Shown here in pieces: positions 37,790-50,000 of a DNA stretch of 64,000 nucleotides. This stretch comes from Warburgia ugandensis (taxonomy: Eukaryota > Streptophyta > Magnoliopsida > Canellales > Canellaceae): positions 37,643,217 through 37,707,216 of the forward strand of contig CP141139.1 in the NCBI GenBank assembly GCA_035236585.1, written 5' to 3'. Every line of letters begins with the position of its first letter. The stretch's first letter is position 1. A program made the position numbers and the translations under genes. The notes under the pieces were generated by a model. The model was not told the DNA's origin, searched no databases, and saw nothing but the letters and a program-made list of their open reading frames with translations.

Positions 37790-37966
37790 AATGGTATCAG
37801 AGCCAAACCCCAACCCCGAGGGTGGATGGCTAGCCGCACCGTCGCTCGTGTGGTGACACACGGGGGCGCGTGTCCCGTAGGCGGGAGATGGCTACCATGC
37901 CAAGATGGCCTGAGGGTTGGCCTTGTGAGGGGACCCAAGATGGTCTGAGGGCGGGACGCAGGAGAG
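37790..37966 (+). repeat. Intact internal segment of the TRIM-like unit
   Basis: This 177-bp segment begins AATGGTATCAGAGCC (primer-binding site for initiator methionine tRNA) directly after the LTR end GTAACA. It ends with the purine-rich stretch CGGGACGCAGGAGAG directly before the next LTR. It holds no open frame typical of gag. Inverted copies lie at 35821-35997, 36161-36337, 36696-36871 and 37230-37405. Confidence 0.85.
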
Positions 37967-40900
37967 TTAGTCCCACATCGGCTAGGGGAGTGATGGTCTG
38001 TGGGTTATAAGGGGGGTTCTCTCCCTTCACAACAAGAAGGCCTTTTCCCCTGGACGCGGGGGAGAACCAAAACCCGTGTGCATGCGCACGGGACAATATT
38101 CTTGTTGTGGGCCAAACGGGGTGGTAATAGCTCGGATAGACAATCGACCGGTCATTTTGTTCAGCATGTTGAGCTGAACAAAACCCCTAAGTTTATTAGA
38201 GAATCCGACGAGATCTGGACCGTCAGACGGATAGATGAATAGTTTGTGCGACACGATCGAAAGGGATTACTACAAAATGGTGACCAATCCAACCCATTCA
38301 ACGGTGGAAAATGCACGAAAATGCATCTAGAAGGTAAGATCTACAAAACCCTATTCTTGATTTTGATATTTTAGCTAAATCCACACCATTCATGCTAGAT
38401 CTAGGTTTTATGGATAATCCAACCGTCCATTTTTAAAGAAAATCTTAGGGATAGGTAATTTAGGGTATGATGTAGCTCGAATAAATAAAAAAAAAAATCA
38501 AATCTAGGCTGAAAACCTATAAGACAATCTCAGCCGTCTGATCAGGTACTATTCATATTGTAACTTCGTGATGTCTGATCGACGATCAAACACCACATAT
38601 GAGTTCCTCGTCATAAAAAGATGATAGGATGACTAGAAGTATATGAATTTGAAGTGAAACAGATCGGATGGTCTAGGCTGTCTGATCTGTCACTATTCAA
38701 ACAGACACCTTTTGATGTTAGATGAATGATTTGAGGTCACAGATGGATTCCTGAACCCTGAATTAGCTTAGATATGATATAAAGTATGGAAAATAACATT
38801 CAGCTCCAACCCAAGAGCTCATCTATATAGGAATCATAGGTTCAGACCACTAAATAGTGAAAGTGACTTACAGTCGCTTAAGAAGAGTAATGGATAGCCA
38901 ATTCAGGGCCAATGACATTGATTGGAAATTTAGTAAGTGGTTGCCATTAAATTAGCTATCAACCAATAGCTAATGAAACACCTTTTGTACGGTAATGAAT
39001 AGTGTCACTTTGCCTTGTGCCAAATAGTATTAAGGAAGTTAAGAGAAGTCCTAGAACTGTATAACTAAATATGTATTTGTATTATTATAGAGGTTACTGA
39101 TCGGGAGTGCGTACGGGAACTGAATGAAGTATTCGTGTCAGTGACCTGGAAGATCTCCATTTGAGGTAGGTGTAATTAAGATTGCTACGATTTTTTCTAT
39201 ATACACATGTGTATATCAATTTCAAGTATTGAAATGAATCTTTTCTATATACGAAAGATAAGATGAATATGCATGTTGAAATTGAATAATGAATGAACAG
39301 TTTTATGGAAAAGCTATGCATTATTGTAAACCATGTGAGAGAAATATAAGACTGATACCATAAAATTGTGAAATGGTTCGTAAGAGCGAGAGGAGTCGTT
39401 ATGATGTGGGCGGGCCTTCGGGTTGGACGAGCTACCGCTCCCTGGGATTTAGCCCCATTGTTTGGGGAGTTTGATGCATTCTGAGAGGTTGTTATGATGT
39501 GGGCGGGCCTTCGGGCTAGACGAGCTACCGATTCTTGGCTGGATGAGCTACCGGTCTCTCAAGAGTAAAGCCTTGAGGTGTGTCTTTGAGTTTGGTGTCT
39601 TTGGGTTTAACCTATTGCGCCAACTCACTGCGCCAAAGAGGATACTATTGTTTGCTGTGTACTTGATACATGCAACAACGCATTAGTATTTGATATGTGA
39701 AATGGCTCGTAAGAGCGAAGGCTGGTATCAGGAAAATGGAAATGAGTTGGAAGTTTAACATGTGACTACATAATTTGCATTTCAAATGTGTTTTGAACTA
39801 ATGCATTGGTATTCCTTCCATCTTGGCATGGATTCATGATTTTGATAAATGTTGAATGATTTCAAGTTAAATGATAATTGAATTGTTGTTTGCATGATTC
39901 AGCATGGTTAAATTGATATATATATATATAATTATAATGATTTTTGTTTGTATAAAATATTGCATCTTATTCCACCTACACAAGCGATTGCTTGCTGAGG
40001 CATTGTTGCGGTTTATAATGCCTCAGATACAGAGAATAGTAGTAGGTTTGGCATATTGACAATATCGTAGAACAAAGGACTCCCAAGGAATAGGAGCTGC
40101 TTACTGACAGGAGCACACCAACAGAAGCTTGAGAAGAGGACAGGTAAGAATTGGTCTTTGAATTGAAGTATCATATTAGAAATGAAAAAGAGACTGCATT
40201 GTATGTAATTATGGGAATTTGGAAGACTTATGTGACTAGGTTGTGCTGTGGAGGTTCTGGGTGTGTTTTGTTGAGGTAAACTGTCTTTGTTTTATTAGAT
40301 GTATGAAAAAGAGACAGAGTCTCCATTTATATTTTAAAATTGTCAACAATGTTTATCAGGTGCGTCACAATGACATGTGTTAAATGTCATATGTTTGGAA
40401 AACAGAGAAAACTCTGCTTGATTTTTGGTAGAAATGAGTGCTCATTTTACCGAGAATCCTTGTTTTTTATAGAATAAAAAAGATACTCGAGGCTTTTCAA
40501 AGTGAATTTGAAAGAAAAGTTTTTTCGTTGCATTGCACTATTTTACAAAAATTATTTCAAGTTGGATCGATCCTGCATTAGAAATTAGTTTGTATTTAAA
40601 ATTTCATTCGAAAACCTAGGTCGTCACATTAAGTAATTTCACAATTACTTAATCAATCACTATGTATTCATTTTAACATCATTTGTTGATTCATATACAA
40701 TTCGAAGGCAATTATAATCAATTTATAATTATTAGGATAAGATCATGTGTAAAATACATGTATCTTCTATATTGTATATATTCTTAAGGTCCACCTACCT
40801 TTACTTTCAACAATCCTTTATCCCATTGATCTTGATCATCATATCTTTCATGTATCTATCAAATCATATATATACACTCATTCCTCAACTCATTTATACT

Positions 40901-43738
40901 TCCTAGTTGTTCTTTTGATCATCCTTATATAGGATGATTTGGATCTTTTTCCTTGGATCATATTGATCAAGGTCTAATCTATTGATCTATATTTAAATCT
41001 AACATTCATACTAATTCAAAGACATACATACTAACACAATATTATGTTTCTTATTATTCTTGATCATTTAAAATCTCCCTATGAATCTTGTTTCATCTTT
41101 GATTAACTTAATTATCATTTTTATTAGGATTATATAATTTACTATCCTCTTATGATCTTATTATTATACAACCATTTAATGTTTTACTTATTGAAGATAA
41201 TTTATGCACTCCTAATTCTAGACAGCTCCTCTTATTTTAATTAACTAAGGTTTACCAGATAAAAGATGTTCACAGAGTGGTTAATTCAATCCTCATGTAA
41301 GGAGGCGTTTAGACCTCATAAACATCGCCAAAAGATGGGGAAAGACTGAGACTCTATTAGAGAACCCCTTTAACCACCATGTGCAGCATTTACTTGGGTG
41401 ACATTAGCTCAACCTTCATAAGGTTCCTATGAGCATTAAACCCTAAGTACTCTTGCTATTTGATTTTAATTAAATCCATAAACATTTAAAATATCGTTCG
41501 TGAGGTTTATTATTCTCCTAATTTGGGCCAAGGAAATGATATTCCCGATATTGTCCTACTAACTATAGCTCTTACTATCATTAAGTCTATGTCCATATTC
41601 ATTGTAAATGTTCATCAATATCTATTTTCATTTAGTTACATTTTCCATATAATTTACTTAATAGGAAAGCATAAAGAAGTAAATTTAGTAAGTAAATCTA
41701 CTATCAAATAAAGACGTTCACAATAATGGTGATTCCAATGCTCATGTTATGCTTCATCATGATCCTCTTTCTTTTTTATTCATTAGATCTAGGGTTTTCA
41801 TCCCATCAAAGGCCTAGATCTTGATCTTTCATATTTTTGTTACATCATCTCATATAATCTCATCTCTAGATCATTGATTGATCTTACAAGCGATCTGATT
41901 TATCTTGATCCAATTGATCAAGAAGATTTTGAGCCATTTTATCAAAATTAAGGGCATAGATCTCAATCTATCCCAAATTAGCCACATCATGCCATTCATT
42001 TCTCATGATCTTATCATTAGATCACCATCCACACTGATTCATAGTTTATGATCATCCTTGATCAATTTGATCAAGGAGATTATTATGTATTTTCAAGGAT
42101 TTTGTTACTTTTAATTGTCAAGATCTAAAGATCTGCCAAATCAGTTACATTTAATCCATTTCTTTAAATGATCACATCATTAGATTACGAATGGATCAGA
42201 ATTCTAAGGTATGATCATGTTAGATTTGACTGATCTTGGGAATTAGTACCACTTTTTGTGATTTACAAAAATTTACAGTGAATAAAACTTAATTTTTATG
42301 TTTTTGTTAGATTCTACTCTTCACCAAAAATCTAGAGCTTTTTTTCAATCTTGATTTGGAGTTAAAATGAGCTCTGAATTAGATTTTTAAGTTTCATATC
42401 TATTTTGACAGTCCAGATTTGATATGGACTATCAAAATGCAACAAAACGGGGTGGTGCACTTCACCGTAACCAGGAAGCAGCCTGTGTCATCCCTCTGTT
42501 TGACTTTGCACCCAACGCTCCGCACGCACAGATGCAAGCCTAGGTCGAGTGTCGTTTAACGCGTCTCCCTGGGTGCGTCCCAGTGTTTGATCGCAGGAGA
42601 TCTGTTGAGCTGATCCGATCTGGACCATCAGATCAATTTGTTTCCTGATCTCCCAAATTTGAATGGCTCATCCTCTAAGGTCTCAAAAACTCCAAAAAAT
42701 CATGTTTTATAGGTGTTTTCCATTTAGTTCACAAGTACTGGATTCACCAAAAAAATCCACCCGAAAAATCTAGTATGATGATCTCTATGCATGGAAAACT
42801 GTTGAAAAAGATAGAGGGGAATGAGGGGTACCTACATGTAGTGTCCAGAATTGAAGAATATGGCCGGAAAAGAGAGATCTACGCTGAAAAATATAAAGTT
42901 GCCGGAGTTACTGTGCTTTCGGTTTTTTCACCAGTGAATACTTCTCGGATCATTGTGAAATCATAGGGATTTTAAAGGTTGGGAAATTTCGAACAGGATA
43001 AACGGTTCAGATCTAATTTCCAACGGGTTGAATCAGTCATCTAATTGAAAAATAGTACCCAAGGTGAAACCTTAGGTCTATAGGGGACAACGCATCCGGT
43101 GACGCGCCCGACAGATCTGGGGGAATATTCCCCTCGAGTGCATCTGCAGATGCACTTTGTCGTTGTAAAGGGAAAAGAGATAAAATATAAAAGAAAAAAG
43201 AAAGTAAAAGGAGAGAAGAGAAGAGAGAAGAGAGAGAAACAGAAGGAAAGAGAGAGAGTGGAAGCTTGGAAATTTTTGTGCAATTTCATGGGAATGTTAG
43301 GGGGTATTTATAGGTTTATTTGTGGATTATTTTAATTAAAATTTTAATTATTTTCCATTTTAAATAATTTTTTTAACTTTTCTTATTTAATTCAAAAGAG
43401 ATTCCTCATCATGTTTATTTTTTATCATTGATATTCCTTGAGCTAATTGTCCACAAGCTCACCAAACTTTTGTGGACTTCACACAAAAGTAAAATGACCA
43501 TTTTACCCTTATGGGTAAATATAAATTCACAAAATTAAGAAAAATAGGAATTTTTTACCCAAAGCTTAAATTTCAGTATGCTTACAGCCATTCTAATTGG
43601 TGTCCCATGAATGATCCCAAATATCTATATTTCAAGACTTGATTCTTTTTCTAAAGATTAATATTATATTGAATATAATATTTTACCTCAAATTTTGTTA
43701 AAATTCCAATTAATTCCATAAAAAATGGGGTTTTCACA

Positions 43739-44830
43739 TTCTACCCCCTTATAAAAATTTCATCCTCAAAATTTAATATAACAACTCACTTATGAGTTAT
43801 CATCATCTCATTTATAATTTTGCTCATATCGCTTGTTGTATGAAATATAGACACTTAAGGAAATCTTTTATTCTCCTTTTGATTCATCAATGACATTACC
43901 TTTGCCTTAAAGGCATAATTTATCAAAGTCATAAAACTTGTTGGATAATTTATCCATCCAGGCTAAATCTAACATTTTCTAACATTTCAAAATGATTAAT
44001 TCTTCTGAGTAATCCTCTTGTTCATATTTCCCTTGACTGGTGTCATCAATCTTTACTTTACTAGTCGGTAATTCTCATAATATATTTCTATCATATTGTT
44101 ACTCTCCATTTCATTCAATAGTAATACTCTTTAACATGTCTTTCAAGGTATGGATAGTTCTTTGACTATCAACCACAGATGAAATGTTGTATTAAATCTC
44201 AATTGAATTAACTAATGTTCCCTATATAACTTTCCAATATTTGAAAGTAAATATTCATCTCAATTCAAAATATTCATACTTCTATATCATTTTCTTTTGA
44301 TAATATTCCATTCCTCAAATTTTCACTATCATCTTGTCATAACTTTTGTAAAATCTATTCTTTTACTATCACTGAGTCATATCAATATTCTTGATGTTCT
44401 CATAATCAGTCATTTAACTTTTTCACTGTATAAGTAACAATATTGTTACAAATTCTAAAATGTATACTTGAAAATCATTACGAAGCATCCACAATGACTT
44501 TTCTATATCCTTTCTAAGTTCTTATATGAAATAGGAACTCTCTCTACTCCAATAAGGATCAACATCAATGTTATCCTCATATATCATAGAAATTTACTTT
44601 CTCTAGCTAGTCTTTATACTTACCAAATTTGGAAAACATTTTAATTCATGATGCTTCAAAGTAAATCCATATATCTTTAATACATACTATTTCTCATTTA
44701 TCCAAGAGAACTTTCCTTCATCAAATTCATAAATATAATTTATCCTAAAAGTATAACTCAAAATTTATATTGAGTTTTGAATGATGTCTTTCATCTCTAA
44801 CTCACATTTTATGTGAGTTGAGGTTACTTT
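43739..44830 (-). mobile_element. Truncated internal region between LTR-B and LTR-A
   Basis: This 1.1-kb stretch has a polypurine tract and the TTTTGAGGATGAAATTTTTA block (43750-43780, minus strand) just before LTR-A, as expected at the 3' end of a gypsy element. On the LTR-B side there is no primer-binding site next to the LTR end at 44831. The rest is AT-rich and frame-broken. It therefore appears to be the 3' end of an element whose 5' internal part was lost. Confidence 0.65.
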
Positions 44831-46282
44831 TGTGACAACCCAGGTTTTTAAAACACATTTTCATAAATATTTGCAAAGGTAGGGCCCTGATTTTTAAAAA
44901 TTTTAAAATACAAATAGCTAAAACATATTTTCTTTGAAATTGATTTGTCAAAAACCCGAGTGCCACCTCAAGTTACTTATCATACATATATTTTTGTATA
45001 AAATAAAATTTCTATTAAATAACAATACAAACACTTTTATAAAAATTAGGATCAATCAAGTGGTTCACATACACAGCCCCGGTAGTCATTACATACCTTG
45101 TCCAATATTACAATCCAAATTATAAAACAATTAATACAATCTTCCTCAAAGTACATACCCTGCATAGTAGTTCGGTGATGATTATCCTCAAGTCTTGAGC
45201 TTTCAATTTTCCTTAACTATATCTAAGATATTGTAAACATTCAAACATTTACAAAATCATAGCAAGCTATGCTTGGTAGGGGATTTAAGAAATATATTCA
45301 ATATATCTCAAAATCAACAATTCATTATATCCATGATATAAATCAATCTATACAATTGGATAACCATATTATCCTTCACTCATCATATGAATTATATGTA
45401 TATATATATTGTATATAAATAAAACCATTGAAAATCGTAAATATAGTCGATATCATCAATAATATCTCATATCCAAACTGATTTCAATATTAACACTAAG
45501 TTTTAATATATAATCATACAGTATTGGGAATCATCCTCTAATACAACATTGGTAATAACTTTTATTAGCATCTCATCATGCCCTAAAATAAGGCATCTCA
45601 TCATGCCATAACATAGGCACCTCATCATGCCATAATCAATTGCATCATAATGCAAAATAATCAAAGGACTACCATGCTTGCAGTCTCAATCCGTACAGCA
45701 TGCCCAGATAATTGCTCAATACTCCACTGATACTATGGTGGAAAATACAGATCCATGTTCGTATGGGGGGGACCATGGCTGTCACATTGGCAGGCTTCCC
45801 ATAATTGCCCCACCCAACGTTTTGCCTCTCTTTGGCATGTTATCATCATAATCATTTTTGGAGAGTGGGTGGCCAAACCCTCATAACTCTTCTAGCATTA
45901 GCATCCCTGGGCATAAGTGTAATGCCCGGGCAATTTACGCTATTTTTGCAAAAATAAATTGGACATTCTATAGGCAATGAACCGTGTTAAATGTTTTACT
46001 TTATTTAAAATATTAAATAAAGAAATTTGTAAGAAAACTTGGACCATTAGATTCTACTCGAAAAATGGAATCCAACACCTCAAAGAACGCCGAAAACGGA
46101 GTTCGTATGAAGAAGTTACAGCCATTGAAAAATTAGGGGCAATTCTGTAAAATGCACTTAAAAACAAAAAAGGACGAAAACCGCAGGGGACTGTTTTGAT
46201 AACAGCACCCCCTGTCTTCTTCCTCTCGATTTCTCCAGAAACCCCCAGTTTCCAGAGGTTTCCACCACCGCCATAGTATGGC

Positions 46283-46290
46283 TATAAAAA
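46283..46290 (+). promoter_or_regulatory. TATA box of the solo LTR
   Basis: TATAAAAA sits about 365 bp inside the LTR, followed by pyrimidine-rich sequence. Promoter function is inferred only from motif and position. Confidence 0.5.
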
Positions 46291-46739
46291 GCCCTATTCC
46301 CTCCTCTTTGAATCAAATTTTTCCGGCTATTTGAGACTGGGGTTTTCGGCAAAAATCAGAAAACCCTCACTCGATTTTCCCTACAAATTCCGGCCAGACC
46401 CACGTCGTCCCTTTTAGGCCGGCCATCCCCTCATTATCCCTATGATTTCATCAGTTTCCCTCTTCGTGTTTTCTGGCGTTTAAGGTTTGGGCGACCCGGA
46501 GAGAACGTGAAATCTCTTGCACCAGGTACCCTCTTCTTCTCTTTCTCTCTTACCCTTTGGTTTTCCCCTTTTTCCCAGACCAGATCCATGCCGAATCTGG
46601 TGTTTCCCAGCCGGTGTTTCCTAGCCGAAGAACGTCCTGGCCAAAGATCGCAGGGAAAAGGCTAGGTTCCATTCGGCTCTGTGCGAACGAGGCGTCCCAG
46701 GGACGCCGTGCTTCACGCGCGCCTGGGATGGGTTCCAGG

Positions 46740-47010
46740 CATGCGACAGTGCATACATGGTCCCTGGTGCAGCCTTCGGGTGCGCGCGACGTGGGGCACG
46801 GGTCCTAGCTCGACCGGGATGCGGGGGTGCCCTGGCAGATGAGACGCGCCATGCTACGCCAAAGAAGCGTCTGCGCGATGCCATTCAGGATGCGCATCAT
46901 AGCACGTCGCTTGGGCATGCATGTGCGCGTGCGAATGCGATCCCTGGCACGGCCTTTGGGCGTGCACGACGTGCAGGCATGGGTCCTGGTTCGACCAGGG
47001 CACGCACACG
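46740..47010. repeat. GC- and CpG-rich imperfect tandem repeat inside the solo LTR
   Basis: Two diverged copies with a period of about 186 bp share GTCCCTGG or ATCCCTGG, CCTTCGGG or CCTTTGGG, CGACGTG, CGGGTCCTAGCTCGACC or GGGTCCTGGTTCGACC. They start near 46758 and 46941. The block is unusually rich in CpG for this AT-rich window, and overlapping open frames on both strands are side effects of composition. Confidence 0.7.
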
Positions 47011-50000
47011 TCTTAGAAACCATGATGCGTAGGCCCTATGCGTAAGACGAATCTAGTTCGTCTGTGATCGTGCAATGCTAAAATTGCAATTTCAGGAGCT
47101 GTAAGACTTCTATTGACAATCCAAAAGAACCATCACATCTGTATGAACGACGTGGACCTAATGAGACTATAAAATTAGAATCAGAGGAGAAATTATAGAG
47201 TCTAACTATTGAATAGTAGATCCATATCATAGGATCTAGCCTGACACTGTATTAGGCAAGGACCTATGGACCCTAAAAGGCAGATGTAGCCATTAATTTA
47301 GTGATCTAATTTCTAAATAGATCAAAATTGATAAGGACTCCTTGTTATCCATTCATATCCAAGATTTTATAAATGAGACCCAAGGTCGGGTTGAGTAATG
47401 AAGGACGCGACTCTAGGAAACTTCGAGGTAGGTGCTCTATCGCTACTAGACTTTTTAAAAGAACCCATGATGTTTTGGAAGTAGGTGTTCTATTGCTACT
47501 AGAATTTTGAAAAGAGAAACCATGATGCTTTGAGAATGCATGTTTTGAGTCATGGTTGCTTTTTCTAATGTATGTTTTATGTATAACATGAATTGATTTC
47601 ATAAATGAACTTAGCATGCATATGAAAAATACATTGCGCATATATTGCCAAGACATGTGTTACATGCATAGACATGTTTTGAAAAAAGATTCTTGTCTGC
47701 AGGATAAGTGTAGCCTTGGCCGATGAGGGCGGGCTGATGAGGGTGGGCCAGAGAGAGCTGGCAGGCTTCTAGGCAATGCAATACTAGCATGAGTAGATTT
47801 TATACATTGCATGCATGTTTTACAACTGATTGCATAAATTGCATGATTTACAATAAATAAGTGCATAAATTGCATGATTTGTGATTATTGAGTTTTGAAT
47901 AAATGCATATCCTTAAGGGTTACCAAAAGACGCTATAGTGCCTAAAAGACATTGGGTAGGCAGTTGTGAGGGCCAAACAGTTGTGAGGGACCCAAAGAGG
48001 ATAGGTTTTGAAAAGGAGGTTTTTGCTTGCTTGATCGTATATGATTTGGGCTAGTAAGCTCGTAGGCGCTATGCCCAAAGGTCTGGGGTGGCCTCCCAGC
48101 TTCTACCACTATTAGGTGGAAAGGGTACCATGCAAAAAATGCATGTCCTTACTTCGACTGCATATGGTATAGAGGACTACCACTGGTGTCACGGTATTGG
48201 GTCGAAGTGTCATATGCCCCGTGGAGGCTATGACCGTGTGTCCCCAGGTACCCGAGGACCACACGGCGATGAGGTCGTGGGCATAGTGTGCCCTATGTTT
48301 TTAAGGATTTACTTGCATTGCATATGGCATGACATGAGGATGGTCGACCATACCATATATCCATGAGTTGGATTCAGTTGAGCATCTTATGCATATCATT
48401 ATGTTTATGATATCTATGTTATTTTCGACTTGGATTATGCGATTCTTTAAGCCATAAGTATTCTATTTTGACAATGGCTTTTAATATTGATATTGAACAT
48501 GAGTGTCCAAACATGCACATGGTTTAAAGAACATATGTTTTAAAACATAGCATGCATTGTAAAACTAGTAGTGATAGACTCCTACTGAGTATAGTGTATA
48601 CTCACCCAAATATATCATTTTTCAGGACAGCTCCATTCACGAGTAGAAGACGCCTCAGAAAATGTTAGTACTACGAGCAAGTAAATCAAAAGGAGACAAT
48701 TATACATGTAAGTAAATACTCTACCCTTTGGACATGTATTTGTATTTATTTACAATTGGGCTGTGAGCGGTGACTGGATAGACCTGGGAAGACATTTACG
48801 ATTTATGAAATTTTCAAAAACTACTTTGGTTGCTGTGAAAGCAAATGACACTCGGGGTTTTCAAAATGAGTTTAAAACAAAGATTTTCCGCTGCATTGCA
48901 TTGTTTTTATAAAATGGTTTTCAAATAGGGATGCATGCAGCCTTAGGAATTAGATCTTGCATTTAAAAATGCATGGGAAAACCCGGGTCGTCACAATAAG
49001 CCCGTCTTAAAACAAAACCATAAGTCTCCATGCTTGTATGGAAAATAAGATTTCATACTTATAGTCTGTGTCTACTTATAATAAGACATGCCTATAACTT
49101 ATTTCCTTAAGATTTAGGAGTCCAACTTATATAGTTCAAGTCTTTTCATTATACCCATTAAGTAATTTCATAATTACTTAATCAATCCCTTTGTATTCAT
49201 TCCCACATCATTTGTTGTCTTAAGTATTTTCATAATTACTTAATCAATCACTTTGTATTCATTTCAACATCATTTGTTGATTCATACACAATTCTAAGGC
49301 AATTATAATCAATCTATAATTATTAAGATAAGATCATGTGTAAAATAAATGTATCTTCTATATTGTATATATTCTTAAGGTCCACCTGCCTTTACTTTCA
49401 ACAATCCATCATCTCATTGATCTTGATCTTGATCATCATATCCTTCATGTATTTGTCAAATTATATATATACAGTTATTCTTCAACTCATTTATACTTCC
49501 TAGTTGTTCTTTTGATCATCCTTACATAGGATGATTTGGATCTTTTTCCTTAGACCATATTGATCAAGGTCTAATCTATTGATCTATATATAAATCTAAC
49601 ATTCATACCAATTCAAAGACATACATACTAACACAATATTATGTTTCTTATTATTCTTGATCATTCAAGATCTCCCTATGGATATTGTTTGATCTTTAAT
49701 TATCTTAATTATCATTTTTATTAGGATTAGATAGTTTACTATCCTCTTATGATCTTATTATTATTCAACCAGTTAATGTTTACTGATTGAAGATAATTTA
49801 TGCACTTCTAATTCTAGATAGCTCTTCTTATTTTCAATTGACTAAAGTTTACCAGATAAAAACTGTTCACAGAGTAGTTAATTCAATCCTCATGTAAGGA
49901 GGCGTTTAGACCTCACCAATGTCGCCAAAAGGTGGGGGAAGAGTGAGGCTCTATTAGAGAACCCCCTTAACCACCATGTTCAACATTTACTTGGGTGACC

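Larger units (their letters stand above)
35657..38129. mobile_element. Array of a TRIM-like mini-LTR element: seven LTRs, six internal segments, inverted at the end
   Basis: The array is flanked by GCTAG (35652-35656) and GCTCG (38130-38134), an imperfect 5-bp TSD. The 5' LTR of the host element shows the empty site near 28919. Mini-LTRs in minus orientation occupy 35657-35820, 35998-36160, 36338-36695, 36872-37229 and 37406-37574. Plus-oriented ones occupy about 37641-37789 (truncated) and 37967-38129. Between them lie about 177-bp internal segments with a tRNA-iMet-type primer-binding site (for example TGGTATCAGAGCC at 37792-37804, reverse complement at 36322-36334) and a purine-rich tract (GGGACGCAGGAGAG, 37953-37966). 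Each LTR starts near TTAGTCCCACATCGG and ends GGTGGTAACA or GGGTTGTGACA. No coding capacity is visible, and the GC content is far above the surroundings. It lacks the 5S rRNA-like sequence of Cassandra TRIMs. Confidence 0.88.
28496..40628 (+). mobile_element. Full-length but decayed Ty3/gypsy retrotransposon nested in LTR-A
   Basis: A perfect 5-bp TSD TTAAG lies at 28491-28495 and 40629-40633. The 5' LTR is 28496-31468 (2,973 bp, TGTAACATCGC to GGTTGTCATA). The 3' LTR is 35216-40628 (TATAACATCGC to GGTCGTCACA). It measures about 2.94 kb once the TRIM array is removed. A tRNA-iMet-type primer-binding site TGGTATCAGA lies at 31471-31480. A polypurine tract GGAAGGAAGAA (35205-35215) precedes the 3' LTR, after the GAGGACGAAATTCCTATAAG block seen at the 3' end of many plant gypsy elements. 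The internal region is only 3.75 kb and has many stops. Both LTRs carry GA microsatellites and the GATGTGGGCGGGCC repeat. Confidence 0.92.
27240..43738 (-). mobile_element. LTR-A of the 4.4-kb-LTR gypsy family, interrupted by a nested element
   Basis: LTR-A consists of 27240-28495 and 40634-43738 (about 4.36 kb without the nested insertion and one target copy). On the minus strand it begins TGTGAAAACCCC at 43738 and ends CAGGGTCTTCACA at 27240. It is colinear with LTR-B and LTR-C throughout. Just outside its 5' end lies a polypurine tract (minus strand AAGGGGGTAGAA, 43739-43750), so it acted as a 3' LTR. A TATA-like CTATAAATA lies at 43313-43305, about 425 bp into the LTR, followed by a GA/CT-rich stretch. 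Confidence 0.85.
45918..48995 (+). mobile_element. Solo LTR, 3.08 kb, nested in LTR-B
   Basis: A perfect TSD ATAAG lies at 45913-45917 and 48996-49000, with LTR ends TGTAATGCCCGGG and CCCGGGTCGTCACA. There is no primer-binding site, gag or pol inside. A TATA-like TATAAAAA lies at 46283-46290, followed by a pyrimidine-rich leader (46500-46560) that fits an LTR promoter and transcribed R/U5 region. A GC-rich block spans 46600-47050. The last 150 bp are related to the LTRs at 11090 and 28496 (CGCTGCATTGCA, CTTAGGAATTAG-like, AAAACCCGGGTCGTCACA). Confidence 0.88.

Noticed and set aside
35690..38096. Many overlapping 70-190-residue frames on both strands with repeated SPPHERRCG and GFGSPLRPGEK phrases
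   Set aside because: They are frames through the GC-rich TRIM repeats. The same phrases recur because the DNA units recur, and no gag or other protein family is matched.
35657..38129. Reading the array as a DNA transposon with long terminal inverted repeats
   Set aside because: The inverted ends are oppositely oriented mini-LTRs. Primer-binding sites, purine tracts and a 5-bp TSD support an LTR-type origin.
35657..38129. CRISPR-like or satellite array
   Set aside because: The repeats are hundreds of bases long with LTR and primer-binding-site structure in a plant genome. Spacers are not unique.
41523..41711. 62-residue plus-strand frame nearly identical to one at 56950-57138
   Set aside because: It is conserved only because both lie at the same place in sister LTRs. 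The LTR-B copy is altered, and the frame is antisense to the element.
46557..47045. Overlapping arginine/alanine-rich frames on both strands
   Set aside because: They are side effects of GC-rich composition in a solo LTR. No start or splice context and no known domain.
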